From NCBI GenBank assembly GCA_002292345.1, contig DBBT01000116.1, positions 7,652-27,513 on the forward strand: a stretch of DNA of 19,862 bases. The letters run 5' to 3'. Every line of letters starts with the position of its first letter. The first letter of the stretch is position 1. A model generated the notes under the pieces. It did no database searches. It was not told where the DNA came from and worked only from the letters and a program-made list of their open reading frames with translations. Shown piece by piece: positions 16,956 through 19,862 of the stretch. The position numbers were made by a program, and so were the translations under genes. This DNA comes from Opitutia bacterium UBA977. GTDB taxonomy: Bacteria > Verrucomicrobiota > Verrucomicrobiia > Opitutales > Coraliomargaritaceae.

Positions 16956-17125
16956 CGTATTTAATGAGATGGGTTATTATTAAATTAAATAGGGCAATTG
17001 ACCCTAAAAGGGAGATGAAAGTTAAAAACACCTTCTTGGTAGAGCATGAAATATACAATTGCCAAAGTTTTTTCTGAGGTAGTTTCTTGTGCTTGGTTGG
17101 TTTTGTTAGTCGCCAACGCCCAGTT
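16956..17125. promoter_or_regulatory. Divergent pta-murJ intergenic region
   Basis: This 170-base AT-rich region must hold the start signals for both genes. GGCAATTG (16993-17000) is repeated in inverted orientation as CAATTGCC (17056-17063), and CCCT-AAA-AGGG (17002-17012) lies between. These could be regulator sites, but no specific promoter or regulator is assigned. Confidence 0.35.
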
Positions 17126-18685
17126 ATGTTCAAAAATCTTAAAAATATCGTAGTTGTCAGCCTTTCGACTGTTGGCTCGCGCGTGCTGGGCTTGATGCGT
17201 GATATTCTTATTTTTGCGGCTCTGGGAGCAAGCGCTTGGAATGATGCGTTTATCCTAGCCTTTACTTTGCCCAATCTGTTTCGCCGATTACTCGGTGAAG
17301 GCGCGCTGACTTCGGCCATGGTACCGATCTTCTCGGATGTGCTGCATCGCGCCGGACGTTCCGAAGCCTTTGCCTTTTTAAATCAAGTGCTGCTGCGACT
17401 GTTGATTATATTGTCGGCTCTCGTTGTCAGTGGAATGGTGTTATTTGGTTCGCTGGTTCATAGCGGAATGCTGTCCGACCGTTGGGCGCTGGGCGCAGAA
17501 CTGGCGGTCGTGTTGCTGCCGTATATGATCTTCATTTGCCTCGCGGCGATTGTTTCGGCTGGCCTCAATCTGCTCGGACGCTTCGCTATTGCCGCCAGCA
17601 CACCTATACTGCTTAACCTCGCGATGATTACTGCCTTAGCTGCGGGGATATGGTTGAGTCATGATCAGGCGCGGATCGTGTACTGGCTTTGTGGTGGTGT
17701 ATTGTTTGGCGGATTGTTGCAGTTGCTGTTGCCCGCGTGGGATTTGGCGCGTCAAGGCTGGCGTCCTCGCATGGAGTCGCGCGGCTCAACAGAAATGAGT
17801 GAGCTGTGGCGATTGTTTTTACCCGGCCTTATGGGGGCGGCAATCTTACAGGTTAATATTTTGGTGTCGCGTCTGTTGGCGTATTCGCTCGATGAGTCGG
17901 CAGTATCGGTGCTCTACCTCGCCAGTCGCTTAATGGAGTTGCCGTTGGGCATCTTTACGGTCGCTGTAGCCACCGTGTTCTTTCCACTATTGGCACGGGC
18001 AGTGTCAGATAGAGATAACCATTCCTTCGCTGGTGCCTTGACTCAAGGCATGCGTCTAGTGGTAGGAATTTCCCTGCCAGCAGGTATTGGATTAATGGTT
18101 CTTGGTGGGCCGATCTTGGAGCTCCTGTTTCGATGGGGTGCATTTAACACGCAGAACGTGGCGCAAACGATACCACTGATTGCGATCTATGGCTTAGGCC
18201 TACCATTTTACTCCGCGGCGACGTTTGCCACTCGCGGATTGCATGCCTGTAAAGATATGAAGACGCCTGTTCGTGTGGCAGGACTGTGCCTACTAGTGAA
18301 TTTAATTTGCGGCGTAGTGTTGATGCAGTTCTACGGAGCGGGCGGCTTGGCAGCTGCCAATGTACTCGCTGCGGTGGTGCAGTCGGCCTGTCTCTGGCGC
18401 GCCTTATCCAAGCGCCGCAGCGAGGTCGGTTTTTCGCAGCTGCGCGGTGCCTTTGCTAAAGTCCTCTGTGCAGGCGTGGTGATGGGCTTGTATTGTGTGT
18501 TGGGCCACGCGCTCGTACTGAGTTTTGATCTGGCCGATAAATTAAACGCTGCGGTCATCGTCGGTGTGTTGGTGCCCAGCGGCGCGGCACTTTATTTCGG
18601 TCTGTTATATCTGTTGAAGTTCGAAGAGTTGGATACACTTGCCCGAATGCTACGGCGCTTCATTCCCAAAGGTAGGTCGAGCTAG
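17126..18685 (+). CDS. murJ: Lipid II flippase MurJ
   Basis: Integral membrane protein of the MurJ/MviN family that moves lipid II across the inner membrane for peptidoglycan synthesis. The 519 residues, with many hydrophobic segments, are consistent with about 14 helices. Seen: the N-terminal signature [17 protein letters not shown] followed by [21 protein letters not shown], with the conserved Arg/Asp residues of the cavity; later [15 protein letters not shown] and the FF-x-x-LARA block, and [15 protein letters not shown] at 17087 would extend the frame by 13 residues, but ATG 17126 aligns with the family N-terminus. No Shine-Dalgarno motif. Divergent from pta; argH follows on the same strand after 160 bases. 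Confidence 0.94.
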   Translation: MFKNLKNIVVVSLSTVGSRVLGLMRDILIFAALGASAWNDAFILAFTLPNLFRRLLGEGALTSAMVPIFSDVLHRAGRSEAFAFLNQVLLRLLIILSALVVSGMVLFGSLVHSGMLSDRWALGAELAVVLLPYMIFICLAAIVSAGLNLLGRFAIAASTPILLNLAMITALAAGIWLSHDQARIVYWLCGGVLFGGLLQLLLPAWDLARQGWRPRMESRGSTEMSELWRLFLPGLMGAAILQVNILVSRLLAYSLDESAVSVLYLASRLMELPLGIFTVAVATVFFPLLARAVSDRDNHSFAGALTQGMRLVVGISLPAGIGLMVLGGPILELLFRWGAFNTQNVAQTIPLIAIYGLGLPFYSAATFATRGLHACKDMKTPVRVAGLCLLVNLICGVVLMQFYGAGGLAAANVLAAVVQSACLWRALSKRRSEVGFSQLRGAFAKVLCAGVVMGLYCVLGHALVLSFDLADKLNAAVIVGVLVPSGAALYFGLLYLLKFEELDTLARMLRRFIPKGRSS

Positions 18686-18845
18686 CTCTTTGGGCTTTGA
18701 GGCTTTGCGTGATTCGGATTCTCGGCCGATACTGGGCATCGAGATGATACGCCGCATAATTGGCATGTGCGTTGAAGCGCATCGCAGATCGAGCAATGCT
18801 TTAGATTTGCCAAATGCGAGAGGAGAGGGAACAGTCTTACCTCAT

Positions 18846-19862
18846 ATGGCAAACGGACAATCACAAGCGACATGGGGTGGGCGATTTTCAGAGGGACCTG
18901 CGGAATTGATGCTACGCATCGGCGAATCGGTTTCGTTTGATTATCGTCTGGCTATATTTGATGTACAGGGCAGCAAGGCGCAGGCCTCGATGCTCGCGCA
19001 TGTTGGCATCCTCACTGCTGAGGAGCGCGATGCGATCCATGCTGGGTTGGACGCGATCTTGGTCGAAGTCCAAGCGGGAGAGTTTAATTGGGACATGGCG
19101 CTGGAAGATGTGCACATGAATATCGAGCAAGCACTGACGGTGCGTGTGCCTGCTGCGGCCAAGCTGCACACCGCGCGCAGTCGCAATGACCAAGTCGCCA
19201 CAGATATGCGTCTCTGGTTTAAAGATGCCTGCATTAAGTTGGATGCATCGCTCGCTGCAGTGATCGCGGCGATGGTGGATCTAGCGGATCGCACCCAGGC
19301 GGTGATTATTCCGGGCTATACGCATTTGCAACGCGCGCAGCCAGTATCGATGGCGCACCACTTGCTCGCTTATGTGGAAATGTTTGACCGTGATCGCAAG
19401 CGGATCGCTGACGTGTTTGAAGAGGCCAATGTGTGTCCGCTCGGATCGGGTGCAATTGCTGGGACGACGTTGCCGATCGATCGTGATTTCGTGGCTCGTG
19501 AGTTGAATTTTGTTGATGCCGATGGCAATCCGATGATCACGCAAAACAGCATGGATGCGGTCAGTGATCGCGATACCTTTATTAGTTTTGCTTCGGCATG
19601 TGCGACGATCGGAGTGCACCTCTCGCGACTGTCGGAGGATTTCATTTTGTGGAGCAGTGCGGAGTTCAGCTTCGTGCGCTTGCCAGATGCGTTTACCACC
19701 GGTTCCAGCTTGATGCCGCAGAAAAAGAACCCAGATGCCTTTGAGCTGATCCGCGGTAAGTCGGCGCGTTTGACTGGTAACTTACAGATGCTGCTGACCA
19801 TGGTCAAAGGTCTGCCGCTGACGTATAACCGTGATTTACAGGAAGATAAGCCGCCAGTGTTT
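18846..19862 (+). CDS. argH: Argininosuccinate lyase (3' end beyond window)
   Basis: Splits argininosuccinate to arginine and fumarate, the last step of arginine synthesis. The first 339 residues lie in the window and the frame is open to the edge (normal length about 460). Seen: the N-terminal [78 protein letters not shown]; and the fumarase-superfamily signature [20 protein letters not shown]. Purine and adenylosuccinate lyases are excluded by the [10 protein letters not shown] block. An in-frame ATG at 18765 would add 27 residues unlike the family, so ATG 18846 is preferred; a purine-rich AGGAGAGGG lies about 16 bases upstream. Confidence 0.95.
   Translation, partial: MANGQSQATWGGRFSEGPAELMLRIGESVSFDYRLAIFDVQGSKAQASMLAHVGILTAEERDAIHAGLDAILVEVQAGEFNWDMALEDVHMNIEQALTVRVPAAAKLHTARSRNDQVATDMRLWFKDACIKLDASLAAVIAAMVDLADRTQAVIIPGYTHLQRAQPVSMAHHLLAYVEMFDRDRKRIADVFEEANVCPLGSGAIAGTTLPIDRDFVARELNFVDADGNPMITQNSMDAVSDRDTFISFASACATIGVHLSRLSEDFILWSSAEFSFVRLPDAFTTGSSLMPQKKNPDAFELIRGKSARLTGNLQMLLTMVKGLPLTYNRDLQEDKPPVF

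Overview
The window is about 20 kb of gene-dense chromosome carrying almost entirely housekeeping metabolism. There are no transposases, phage genes, CRISPR arrays, tRNAs or rRNAs. The gene set (free-standing Pta catalytic protein beside a BioD-like/DRTGG protein, a variant Dxs, a UPF0309-type SIS protein, a YgfZ-like protein, HU, ExbB/ExbD) and the near absence of Shine-Dalgarno motifs suggest a marine-type Verrucomicrobiota, perhaps Opitutae/Puniceicoccales. That placement is inference from recalled family resemblance, not a search.

Layout. 1-2211 (minus): a terminator, malate dehydrogenase, and a class I DAHP synthase. 2325-3884 (plus): a YgfZ/GcvT-like folate-binding protein overlapping a 66-residue unknown protein, then HU and its terminator. 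4104-6320 (plus): leuC and leuD, separated by a spacer full of small hairpins and followed by a terminator. 6346-7351 (plus): ExbB/TolQ-like and ExbD/TolR-like proteins, then a possible 54-residue ORF. 7671-10978 (minus): threonine ammonia-lyase, an AEC-family permease and a SIS-domain protein, read in that order. 11102-11160: a REP-like double palindrome. 11232-11846 (plus): a TPMT-like methyltransferase. 11847-12387: 540 bases without a confident gene, holding inverted repeats and a possible gene remnant. 12388-16955 (minus): pta, a BioD-like/DRTGG protein, xseB and dxs, possibly one operon. 17126-18685 (plus): murJ, divergent from pta. 18846 to the window end (plus): argH, cut off by the edge.

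Functions group into central carbon metabolism (malate dehydrogenase, phosphotransacetylase), amino acid synthesis (DAHP synthase, LeuC/LeuD, IlvA, ArgH), isoprenoid precursors (Dxs), cell wall lipid II flipping (MurJ), proton-driven envelope energisation (ExbB/ExbD), DNA maintenance (XseB, HU) and Fe-S protein maturation (YgfZ-like).

No clearly new multi-gene system is visible. The points most worth a second look are the Pta catalytic gene paired with a separate BioD/DRTGG gene, the small ORF translationally coupled to the ygfZ-like gene, the hairpin-rich leuC-leuD spacer, the REP-like palindrome, and the gene-poor stretch next to dxs.
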